Origin: Methanomicrobia archaeon
Lineage (GTDB): Archaea > Methanobacteriota_B > Thermococci > Methanofastidiosales > B48-G16
Assembly (NCBI GenBank): GCA_023133315.1
Contig: JAGLWR010000071.1
Coordinates: 1-6,325 of the forward strand
Direction of reading: 5' to 3'
DNA: 6,325 nt
Shown one piece after another: positions 1 through 5,416 of the stretch. Within the stretch, counting starts at the first letter, position 1; every line of letters begins with the position of its first letter. The position numbers and the translations under genes were made by a program. A model generated the notes under the pieces. It did not search any database. It was not told the DNA's origin and saw only the letters and a program-made list of their open reading frames with translations.

Positions 1-773
1 GGGGCGGGCGTGGTGGTAGTTGGAGAAGGTGTAGTCGTAGGAGGTGGAGTACATTTCTCTATCCATTGCTCACATGTTCCTACCATCTCCTCATCGTCTA
101 TGCTCTCAAATATTGATTTTGCATCTTCAAACTCTTTTTTCGCATTGTCTAACTCTCCTGCATCGAAATACGATACTCCTGCGTTCAACTTCAGATGTCC
201 TTCACAGCTCTTAATCTTTACAAGACAAATTTTAGCATTTTTCTCATCAAAATAATTTAAAAAGTATGTCTTTGCCTCGTCATACTTTTCCAGGGCTTCA
301 TCATATTTTCCTTTGTTATACAAAGACTCTGCATAGTTAAAGGCTTCAACACCCTTGTTCTTAACAGTTATCTCGACATAGAAAGGTCCATCCACGAAAG
401 GTGTGCAACCTCCTTCGCATACATCTCCTATCTCTCCTGAGATTATAATAGGTATTTCCAATTTTACGTTATTTGCATCTGAACTGATCTTTATCTTTAT
501 TTTTCCGTTTATAGAAGCACCTATCTGTATCTTCTCGTCCCAGCTAGGTTCAGATATAATGATAAAATACTGTATCTCATCTCCTAAAAGTCCTAAATCT
601 ACAGAAGCTTTACAGTCCGATAAATCAGTTTTTGATGTGTTTTTTATCTTAATATCTATTTCTACTGTCTCATTTGGTTCCGCTATGTTTTTATAATCTA
701 ATGAAACATCTACCGTCTCAGCATATACTACGCTGAGTACCAGAAGTATTGAAAGTAGCGCCAGCTTTTTCAT
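1..773 (-). CDS. Exported protein with beta-rich domain, two TPR-like repeats and Thr/Pro linker (partial, C-terminus off left edge)
   Basis: This reading frame starts at ATG 773-771 and stays open to the window edge, giving 257 visible residues. Residues 1-18 form a signal peptide: basic MKK, a hydrophobic core, then VVYA before E19. There is no lipobox cysteine. Residues 19-137 alternate polar and beta-branched residues and look like the Ig-like domains of archaeal cell-surface proteins. Residues 140-241 are helical and form two 51-residue TPR-like units (NKGKYDEALEKYDEAK and DAGELDNAKKEFEDAK), each ending in a CX6C pair. Residues 242-257 are almost all Thr and Pro, a typical spacer before a C-terminal membrane anchor or a further domain. 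The start is supported by the signal peptide and by a TATA box about 25 nt upstream, which implies a leaderless mRNA. The function is unknown; it probably sits on the outer face of the membrane as a protein-binding factor. The domain assignment is by eye only. Confidence 0.85.
   Translation of the reverse strand, partial: MKKLALLSILLVLSVVYAETVDVSLDYKNIAEPNETVEIDIKIKNTSKTDLSDCKASVDLGLLGDEIQYFIIISEPSWDEKIQIGASINGKIKIKISSDANNVKLEIPIIISGEIGDVCEGGCTPFVDGPFYVEITVKNKGVEAFNYAESLYNKGKYDEALEKYDEAKTYFLNYFDEKNAKICLVKIKSCEGHLKLNAGVSYFDAGELDNAKKEFEDAKSIFESIDDEEMVGTCEQWIEKCTPPPTTTPSPTTTTPA
753..773 (-). other. Sequence around the start of the exported protein: signal peptide N-region and early core
   Basis: These bases encode the first seven residues of the signal peptide, MKKLALL. 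No Shine-Dalgarno sequence precedes the ATG (the upstream bases on this strand read gaaaaagaaagacc), which fits leaderless initiation. Confidence 0.5.
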
Positions 774-793
774 GGTCTTTCTTTTTCACAGAA

Positions 794-801
794 TTTAAAA
801 A
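794..801 (-). promoter_or_regulatory. TATA box for the exported-protein gene
   Basis: On the minus strand this reads TTTTTAAA. Its centre lies about 24.5 nt before the ATG at 773, the usual archaeal TATA-to-start-site distance, so transcription should begin at or next to the start codon. This is seen in sequence; no transcript data are available. Confidence 0.6.
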
Positions 802-852
802 GGTTTGTGGTGTTCTAGTGTGTTATACATTTCCAATTTTTTATTGCAAGAC

Positions 853-868
853 GTAGTTGTCCAACTAC
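853..868. promoter_or_regulatory. Perfect inverted repeat, candidate operator between divergent promoters
   Basis: GTAGTTG and CAACTAC are exact reverse complements separated by two bases (TC). The palindrome is centred about 30 bp upstream of the plus-strand TATA box and about 63 bp from the minus-strand TATA box, in the spacer between the exported-protein gene and the transporter operon. The arm length and 2-bp centre suit a dimeric helix-turn-helix regulator. The loop is too short for a stable RNA hairpin and no T-run follows, so a terminator is unlikely. The identity of any regulator is unknown. Confidence 0.45.
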
Positions 869-886
869 TGATCTAAACCAAAAGAC

Positions 887-894
887 TTATAAAT
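887..894 (+). promoter_or_regulatory. TATA box of the small protein-symporter operon
   Basis: TTATAAAT, preceded by an A-rich BRE-like stretch (CCAAAAGAC), is centred about 24.5 nt before the ATG at 915. This predicts a leaderless transcript starting at the 38-residue gene and continuing into the symporter. Confidence 0.7.
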
Positions 895-914
895 TATATC
901 TTCTATAACGCATT

Positions 915-1031
915 ATGACAAATTATATTTTTGGCATGAGCCTGGGTGTTTTTGGAGCTTGGATCGTTGGAATCATAACGGTTATCCTTGCACTGCTCTA
1001 CACGTTTTTGACAAAATCTGAGGAGGAATAA
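915..1031 (+). CDS. 38-residue single-span membrane protein, likely symporter small accessory protein
   Basis: This short frame has ATG at 915 and TAA at 1029-1031 and encodes 38 residues. A short polar start (MTNYIFGMS) is followed by one hydrophobic segment at residues 10-32 with a Gly/Trp face (GVFGAW), then the acidic tail TKSEEE. It lies two bases upstream of the symporter gene, and its GAG GAG GA codons also serve as the symporter's Shine-Dalgarno site, so the two are almost certainly co-transcribed and co-translated. A strong TATA box sits at the leaderless distance before the ATG. Very short one-span proteins encoded immediately before sodium/solute symporter genes are known in archaea and bacteria, and this one fits that pattern by size, position and topology. 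Membership in that protein family is inference. A role in symporter stability or activity is likely but unproven. Confidence 0.75.
   Translation: MTNYIFGMSLGVFGAWIVGIITVILALLYTFLTKSEEE
1021..1027 (+). promoter_or_regulatory. Shine-Dalgarno site of the symporter gene
   Basis: AGGAGGA lies inside the last codons of the upstream 38-residue gene, with GGAGG ending about 7 nt before the ATG at 1034. It fixes the symporter start and couples its translation to the small protein. Confidence 0.8.
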
Positions 1032-1033
1032 TA

Positions 1034-2512
1034 ATGGGAGCCGAACTTGTTCCAGTAGAAGAGTATCTAAAAATTGCTATTGCTATATTTGCGTTGTATA
1101 TTATTGCTAATATTTTTATTGGTATTTATGGAAGTAGAAAAACAAAAACAGCAAAAGATTACTATTTTGCATCTCATACGGTAGGTCCATGGGCTATCGC
1201 ACTGGCTTATGGAGCTACCTGCTACAGCGCTACCCTAATTATAGGGTATGGAGGTCTCTCTTACAAGATCGGGTCGGCCATGCTCTGGATAGCAGCTACC
1301 AATATACTTATCATGACGTATCTAGCCTGGGTAGTCCTGGGAAAGAGAGTGAGGAAAATGCAGGAGAATCTTGGTTCTTATACGATCATGGAGCTTTTAT
1401 CGCAGCGATACAAATGCCCTCAGGTAAGACCTGTTCTCGGTATTATTGTCATGTTTTCCATGATGGCTTACTCTGTAGCCGTACTCACGGGGACTGCACG
1501 TCTTTTCCAGGTTATCTTCGATATTCAGTTCCTTTATGGGCTCATTATTATCGTTGCTGTCATTGGATTTTATATTACGATGGGAGGTATCCTCTCCACG
1601 ATTTACGCTAACTTCCTGCAGGGTGCAGTAATGATTGTCGGAATGGTCGTTCTGCTGTTTGGAGTCATTCACAAGGTCGGCTTTACTTCCGGTTTTGAAA
1701 CTCTGAGCAGCGAGTTCGGGAAAGAGTTTGTCACTATGCCTGGTACGGGAGGATGGTGGTTCTTGATCTCTTTGTGTCTTGTAACAAGTCTTATCCCGTG
1801 GGGTATGCCCCAGATACTCACAATGCTTTACTCTGCCAAAAATACGAGGGCAATTAAACTTGCGATACCTATTGTTACAGTCTGGTCATTTGTGGTATTG
1901 TTTACAATATATTTTGTTGGTCCCATGGCTCGTGTTGTTTTAGGAAGTGGCGTTGAGGTAGATCAGGTCATGCCAACGTTATTTAGAGCAGTCTTACCTG
2001 CTGTGGGAATAGGTGTGGTACTCTCAGCAGTCGTTGCTGCATCGATGTCAACTGCGGCAGCTACAACATTGCAGGCATCCTTTGCGTTCGCCAGGGACTT
2101 GCTCCAGCCGTTATTCCCAACTAAAATCTCAGATAAGAGTATATTGAAAGTATCCAAATTCTCTACTGTGATAATGATAGCAATTGCCTTTGTACTCTCG
2201 TATCAAAAACTTGGAACGATAGCCGATATTTTCAATTTCGGGGCAGCAGCTTCGTGTGCAGCGTTTGTACCGCCGTTGGTATGCGGATTATTCTGGAAGA
2301 GAGGAACTAACAAAGGTATACTCTCCAGCACCATCCTGGGATTTTTGACGGTATTACTCTGGACTCTGATCTTTGGTCTCAAGGGAGAAAACTTCCATGG
2401 AATACAGGCTATTATTCCTGGACAGATAGTTGGTTGGGTAACATTTATCGTCGTATCACTCGCAAGTAAACCATTGCCAAAGACCCTTGTGGATAAGGCT
2501 ATGAAATATTGA
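1034..2512 (+). CDS. Sodium/solute symporter (SSS family) permease
   Basis: This 492-residue protein has about 13 hydrophobic segments, matching the usual length and topology of the solute:sodium symporter family (PutP, vSGLT). It is a cytoplasmic-membrane permease that would couple inward solute movement to a sodium or proton gradient. Family features seen: an early helix with GPWAIALAYGATCYSA at residues 51-66, corresponding to the broken first core helix; GGILSTIYANFLQG at 184-197, matching the family GG...Q signature; and AASMSTAAATT at 335-345, matching the PutP ASMST-type segment that supplies Ser/Thr ligands for the second sodium site. The short tail ends LPKTLVDKAMKY. The start is fixed by the Shine-Dalgarno site at 1022-1026 and the 2-nt gap to the upstream small gene. 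The substrate cannot be read from sequence; amino acids, organic acids and vitamins are all used in this family. Neighbouring amidohydrolase genes hint at amide or amino-acid substrates, but they are on the other strand. Confidence 0.93.
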   Translation: MGAELVPVEEYLKIAIAIFALYIIANIFIGIYGSRKTKTAKDYYFASHTVGPWAIALAYGATCYSATLIIGYGGLSYKIGSAMLWIAATNILIMTYLAWVVLGKRVRKMQENLGSYTIMELLSQRYKCPQVRPVLGIIVMFSMMAYSVAVLTGTARLFQVIFDIQFLYGLIIIVAVIGFYITMGGILSTIYANFLQGAVMIVGMVVLLFGVIHKVGFTSGFETLSSEFGKEFVTMPGTGGWWFLISLCLVTSLIPWGMPQILTMLYSAKNTRAIKLAIPIVTVWSFVVLFTIYFVGPMARVVLGSGVEVDQVMPTLFRAVLPAVGIGVVLSAVVAASMSTAAATTLQASFAFARDLLQPLFPTKISDKSILKVSKFSTVIMIAIAFVLSYQKLGTIADIFNFGAAASCAAFVPPLVCGLFWKRGTNKGILSSTILGFLTVLLWTLIFGLKGENFHGIQAIIPGQIVGWVTFIVVSLASKPLPKTLVDKAMKY

Positions 2513-2532
2513 TTTTATGAACTAAAGTTAGG

Positions 2533-2540
2533 TTTATAAA
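2533..2540 (+). promoter_or_regulatory. TATA box of the 61-residue membrane protein gene
   Basis: TTTATAAA is centred about 28 nt before the ATG at 2565, in the 52-nt gap after the symporter stop codon. It suggests that this gene has its own promoter, giving a leaderless or nearly leaderless mRNA, in addition to any read-through from the symporter. Confidence 0.6.
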
Positions 2541-2564
2541 GTCCTGAGAGTATATATAATAAGT

Positions 2565-2750
2565 ATGGATAAAAAATTTATAGTATTAATATTGGTTGCT
2601 CTAATACTGATCGTTTTTCAGGGGAGGATAAAAGTATATCTGGCTACTTTGAACTCCGTACAGAAATTAATGATGGGGCAGATCATAATTCTTGGGGGGA
2701 TACTGATTATTTTGTTATATTATATACTTTCCCGCTCTGAAGAAGAATGA
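2565..2750 (+). CDS. 61-residue two-span membrane protein, possible second transporter-associated small protein
   Basis: The predicted protein begins MDKKF and has two hydrophobic segments, at residues 5-18 and 40-55, separated by a polar loop containing QGRIKVY and NSVQKL. It ends SRSEEE. I do not recognise a named family. Its last 12 residues match those of the 38-residue protein upstream of the symporter (LLYYILSRSEEE against LLYTFLTKSEEE), with eight identities and Thr/Ser and Lys/Arg swaps. Being the first gene after the symporter and having its own TATA box argue that it is a real gene. Its last 31 bases overlap the 3' end of the minus-strand asparaginase gene, so expression of each could affect the other through antisense RNA. 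A role as a symporter accessory or membrane anchor is inference. Confidence 0.65.
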   Translation: MDKKFIVLILVALILIVFQGRIKVYLATLNSVQKLMMGQIIILGGILIILLYYILSRSEEE

Positions 2751-3736
2751 AGATCAAACTCGGGAATGAGTTTGCCAACTATTTTTCCCTGAAAGTTTTT
2801 ATTTAGGGGAATATGGTATTTTTTAAGCATTTCCAGCTCTTTTTTATTTAAAATGTCTAATTTTTTTAAAATTTCTATTATTACGGGACTTTTAGCTCTC
2901 TTTGCTCCATCATCTATTTTCAAAGCTATTCCAATTCCTTTGTGTAGAACTCCAACGCAGTACACACCTTCGGCTCCATTCTTCCCTATTACCTTTTTTG
3001 TTGTTTTCATAAGATCTGTGTCAAATCTTTTTGTTCCCGCTACATTTTCTGGATAACTCTGCATTGCACGCACTATTTTCTCAGCTGCTTCCTTCTTCAT
3101 TTTGTCCAGATAGTCTGAATTGGTAAGTCTTGCAAAACCTAAAGCCATATTGTATAACGGCATCCCAAACACAGGGACACCGCACCCGTCAATTCCTATT
3201 TTTATCTCTTTACATTGTGTCATATACTCCATAGCCTTTAAGATCTCTTTCTGTACAGGATGTTCAGATTCATAATAGTCTTTCAAAGGATAATCTTTCA
3301 TCTTTGCAAGGAGAAGCATCCCTGAATGTTTTCCTGAACAGTTGTTGTATATCGGTGTAGATTCCTCTTTTTTCAGTATGAGATTTTTCTTTGCTTCTTC
3401 TGAGTATGGCATGTGAGTACCGCATTGCAGATACGTTTCATCCAGCCCTATTTTATTTAGGATAGAGGTTACTGCCTCTATGTGGATATCTTCTCCATTA
3501 TGCGACGCTACTATTGTAGCCAGTTCTCTTTCACTTATCTCATATTTTTCCAGTGCACCACTTTCCACGACAGGAACAGCCTGAAGAGGTTTGGCGGAGG
3601 ATCTCATATAGACAACGTAATACGGATCTCCTACGTAATAGAGAAGCTCTCCGCGCTTATTTACTACGGCAACAGAACCCCTATGAATGCTCTCTGCCAG
3701 TTCGTTTCTATAAATTTTAACAAGTGGCTCGCTCAT
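2720..3736 (-). CDS. L-asparaginase II-type amidohydrolase (AnsA/ReAV-like)
   Basis: This 338-residue protein is close to full length for the asparaginase II family (COG4448, the Rhizobium etli ReAV type), which is unrelated to classical bacterial type I/II asparaginases. The family hydrolyses asparagine to aspartate and ammonia. Diagnostic motifs are all present: RSSAKPLQ at residues 45-52, containing an SxxK pair (S46, K49); SHNGE at 78-82 (S78); NNCSGKH at 131-137 (C133); DGCGVP at 183-188 (D183, C185); and KNGAEGVY at 252-259 (K252). In the published ReAV structure two Ser-Lys pairs are catalytic and Asp/Cys residues bind zinc; I match S46-K49, S78-K252 and C133/D183/C185 to these from memory. 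No signal peptide, so it is cytoplasmic. The start overlaps the upstream creatininase-like stop as ATGA and has a good Shine-Dalgarno site. The real substrate could be another beta- or side-chain amide. Confidence 0.87.
   Translation of the reverse strand: MSEPLVKIYRNELAESIHRGSVAVVNKRGELLYYVGDPYYVVYMRSSAKPLQAVPVVESGALEKYEISERELATIVASHNGEDIHIEAVTSILNKIGLDETYLQCGTHMPYSEEAKKNLILKKEESTPIYNNCSGKHSGMLLLAKMKDYPLKDYYESEHPVQKEILKAMEYMTQCKEIKIGIDGCGVPVFGMPLYNMALGFARLTNSDYLDKMKKEAAEKIVRAMQSYPENVAGTKRFDTDLMKTTKKVIGKNGAEGVYCVGVLHKGIGIALKIDDGAKRAKSPVIIEILKKLDILNKKELEMLKKYHIPLNKNFQGKIVGKLIPEFDLHSSSERESI
3733..3736 (-). other. ATGA stop/start overlap coupling the two amidohydrolase genes
   Basis: On the minus strand the asparaginase-type ATG (3736-3734) overlaps the creatininase-type TGA (3735-3733) by two bases, in the four-base string ATGA. 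This is a standard signature of translational coupling and shows one operon. Confidence 0.85.
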
Positions 3737-4452
3737 ATCTTCACTTCCTTAATGTATTCGACAAGATTTTTAAGTTCCTCGAGACAGGCTTCAAAAATGA
3801 TTTTTCCCTTTTCTGCCGAAGCATTTTTTGAATATCCTACAACTCCGCAGTCAGTAAACTCTTTTGTCTCGCACGTGATAATACCACCAAATTTTTTTGG
3901 TGCCCACGTAGTATCAACGTCTTCAGCCCTTTCCATCTTTACGAGTTCTGGATACAATACTAAATTCAATGATGTCTCTACAGAGCCAGCATGACCCAGA
4001 TATTTTGCAGTATTCTCAGGATAGAGCTTTTTTACTATTTTTTCAGGAATAGATCTCCACCATTCATAGATTCCGACAAAAACATGTTCATCTCGCATCT
4101 GCAGTGCTATATCACTCAAACAGGATGTATTTCCACCGTGTCCATTGACAAAGAGGATCTTTGTAACACCGTGATACTTAAGTGCCATGCATATGTCCAA
4201 CAGATAATTTTTGAAACTTTCGTAAGAAACCCAGATAGTTCCAGAAAAGAATCTGTGATGTTTTGAGACACCAATTGGTACTGTGGGAAGCACCACTGCG
4301 TCCAATTTCTCTGCAAATTTTTCCGCTATTAAATGATCCGTTCCCAGTGGATTTTGAGGTCCGTGCTGCTCTGTCGATCCCACTGGTATTACAATGACAT
4401 TATTTTTTAAACTCTTTTCAGCTTCTTTCCACGTGATATTTCTCAACAACAT
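3733..4452 (-). CDS. Creatininase-family metal-dependent amidohydrolase
   Basis: This 239-residue protein is the usual length for the creatininase family (PF02633), whose members hydrolyse C-N bonds in cyclic amides, formamides or peptides using two divalent metals. Family motifs are in order: VIPVGSTEQHGP at residues 21-32 (E28, H30); LGTDHLIAE at 36-44 (D39); NGHGGN at 103-108 (H105); and GHAGSVETS at 153-161 (E159). The Glu, His, Asp, His set corresponds to the metal ligands of Pseudomonas creatininase; the last Glu comes from the HAGxxETS motif common to the wider family. There is no signal peptide, so it is cytoplasmic. Archaea also use a paralogue, ArfB, as a formamide hydrolase in flavin and F420 synthesis. 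The GSTEQHGP motif here looks more like creatininase and MftE than my recollection of ArfB, so the substrate is open. It is the first gene of a two-gene operon with the asparaginase-type gene. The start is supported by a TATA box about 25 nt upstream and the lack of any Shine-Dalgarno site. Confidence 0.88.
   Translation of the reverse strand: MLLRNITWKEAEKSLKNNVIVIPVGSTEQHGPQNPLGTDHLIAEKFAEKLDAVVLPTVPIGVSKHHRFFSGTIWVSYESFKNYLLDICMALKYHGVTKILFVNGHGGNTSCLSDIALQMRDEHVFVGIYEWWRSIPEKIVKKLYPENTAKYLGHAGSVETSLNLVLYPELVKMERAEDVDTTWAPKKFGGIITCETKEFTDCGVVGYSKNASAEKGKIIFEACLEELKNLVEYIKEVKI
3741..3748 (-). promoter_or_regulatory. Shine-Dalgarno site of the asparaginase-type gene
   Basis: On the minus strand this reads GGAAGTGA, seven of eight matches to GGAGGTGA, ending 4 nt before the ATG. 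It lies within the last codons of the upstream gene and supports the chosen start. Confidence 0.7.
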
Positions 4453-4473
4453 AGAAAAATTCTAGTTTTAGAT

Positions 4474-4481
4474 AATATAAA
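4474..4481 (-). promoter_or_regulatory. TATA box of the amidohydrolase operon
   Basis: On the minus strand this reads TTTATATT within an A/T-rich block and is centred about 25.5 nt before the ATG at 4452. It predicts a leaderless mRNA for the creatininase-type gene. Confidence 0.6.
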
Positions 4482-4574
4482 TTTTTTCATTGCTTTAAAA
4501 ATAGATTAGAAAATTTTTAAGTATACCAAAAATGAAACAGCGTACTAGTGTAGTGATTCTGTTTTCCAAAAACA
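4482..4574. other. A/T-rich divergent spacer with no gene
   Basis: This stretch lies between the amidohydrolase operon and taw2. I see no open frame with gene-like character and no strong repeat. It contains one weak 6-bp inverted match (AAACAG at 4535-4540 and CTGTTT at 4559-4564) with an 18-nt gap, which may be chance. Confidence 0.4.
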
Positions 4575-4582
4575 TTTTTATT
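4575..4582 (+). promoter_or_regulatory. Weak TATA-like element of taw2
   Basis: TTTTTATT is centred about 25 nt before the ATG at 4604, the same spacing as the other promoters here, but it is a poor match and sits in a T-rich region. There is no Shine-Dalgarno site before this ATG, so leaderless initiation is plausible. Confidence 0.35.
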
Positions 4583-4603
4583 TTCATATGCTGATTATTT
4601 TTT

Positions 4604-5416
4604 ATGAAAAAAGCTGTTTTTGAGAACGTATGCAATGATCTAGAAGATATCATAGGAACTGAAAAACTAAAGAAGCTCCCAAAAACGTATGAGTTAATCG
4701 GAGACATTTTGATCATATATATCTCTGAGGAGTTATCTCACTGGAAAAAAGAGATAGGAGAAGTATATCTTGAAAATTTTCAGAACGTAAAAACAGTTTT
4801 AAGAAAGGGGCATATCTCCGGGGAATACAGAAAGCCACATTGTGAACATTTAGCAGGAAATGATACAGAAACGATACACACAGAAAATAAAATAAAATTC
4901 AAGCTCGATTTGAGCAAAGTCATGTTTTCTTCTGGAAACATAGAAGAGAGACAGAGGATGAGCAAGATACCAAGAAAAGATGAGCACGTGGTGGACATGT
5001 TTGCAGGAATAGGTTATTTTTCTCTTCCCGTTGCGTACCATTCTCACGCTCACGTTACTGCAATAGAAAAGAATCCACACGCTTTTTATTATTTGCAAGA
5101 GAATATAAAATTGAATAAAGTTGAAAATCGTGTGAAAGCTTTGAATATGGACTGCAGAGATTATTCTGGAAATGCGGATAGGGTAATAATGGGCTATATT
5201 CAAAAAACAAACGAATTTCTGGAAAAAGCTTTTGAAATTGTTAAGAAAGGAGGAACAATCCATTACCACCAGACCGTCGTCGAAAAACTTTATCCTGATG
5301 CCGTATACTCAGAAGTAAACGCGGTAAATGAAAATTATGATATTATATCCATGAGAAAAATAAAAAAATTCTCTCCGGGCGTATGGCATATTGTCGCAGA
5401 CATCAAAGCACTCTAA
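4604..5416 (+). CDS. taw2: tRNA(Phe) wyosine-pathway aminocarboxypropyltransferase Taw2 (TYW2 homologue)
   Basis: This 270-residue protein belongs to the Trm5/TYW2 (Met-10) group of SAM-using enzymes. Taw2 moves the 3-amino-3-carboxypropyl group of SAM onto C7 of 4-demethylwyosine at position 37 of tRNA-Phe, next to the anticodon, in the cytoplasm. The SAM-binding fold is visible: DMFAGIGYFSLPVA at residues 131-144 (motif I) and TAIEKNPHAFYYLQEN at 152-167 (motif II). Two signs favour Taw2 over the Trm5 methyltransferase. The post-strand-4 motif is DRVIMGYIQKT at 192-202, where Trm5 has an NLP-type sequence, and the upstream segment is KVMFSSGNIEERQRMS at 105-120, where Trm5 has a Ser-Pro-Arg version. 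The C-terminal IHYHQTV and KKFSPGVWH also match my memory of Methanocaldococcus Taw2. The N-terminal ~100 residues are the tRNA-recognition part, and the length is normal. The gene overlaps the convergent gene by 4 nt at its stop. Confidence 0.85.
   Translation: MKKAVFENVCNDLEDIIGTEKLKKLPKTYELIGDILIIYISEELSHWKKEIGEVYLENFQNVKTVLRKGHISGEYRKPHCEHLAGNDTETIHTENKIKFKLDLSKVMFSSGNIEERQRMSKIPRKDEHVVDMFAGIGYFSLPVAYHSHAHVTAIEKNPHAFYYLQENIKLNKVENRVKALNMDCRDYSGNADRVIMGYIQKTNEFLEKAFEIVKKGGTIHYHQTVVEKLYPDAVYSEVNAVNENYDIISMRKIKKFSPGVWHIVADIKAL

Noticed and set aside
10..255. Open frame on the plus strand with Gly/Val-rich start
   Set aside because: It is the antisense of the Thr/Pro linker and TPR repeats of the exported protein on the minus strand, which has a signal peptide, promoter and domain structure.
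403..696. Plus-strand frame of 97 codons
   Set aside because: Shadow of the beta-rich domain of the exported protein; no promoter or ribosome site.
3482..3994. Plus-strand frame of 170 codons across the amidohydrolase genes
   Set aside because: It spans the junction of two well-supported minus-strand genes with conserved motifs, and its translation has no family-like pattern.
3733..4452. Naming the creatininase-family gene arfB
   Set aside because: ArfB is the archaeal flavin/F420 deformylase of this family, but the GSTEQHGP active-site segment looks closer to creatininase/MftE and there are no flavin or F420 genes nearby.
814..4552. Shared short string CTAGTGT in both divergent spacers (near 815 and 4544)
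   Set aside because: Seven bases is too short to claim a common regulatory site in 6.3 kb, and the flanks do not match.
4535..4564. Inverted match AAACAG / CTGTTT with 18-nt gap in the taw2 spacer
   Set aside because: Six base pairs in AT-rich DNA with a long gap are expected by chance; not placed relative to a clear promoter.
4850..5269. Minus-strand frame of 139 codons inside taw2
   Set aside because: Antisense of the conserved SAM-binding domain; rich in Phe, Ile and Cys as expected from reversed AT-rich codons.
4604..5416. Calling this gene trm5 (tRNA m1G37 methyltransferase)
   Set aside because: The MGYI motif and MFSSGN segment are of the Taw2 type; the Trm5-type NLP motif is absent.
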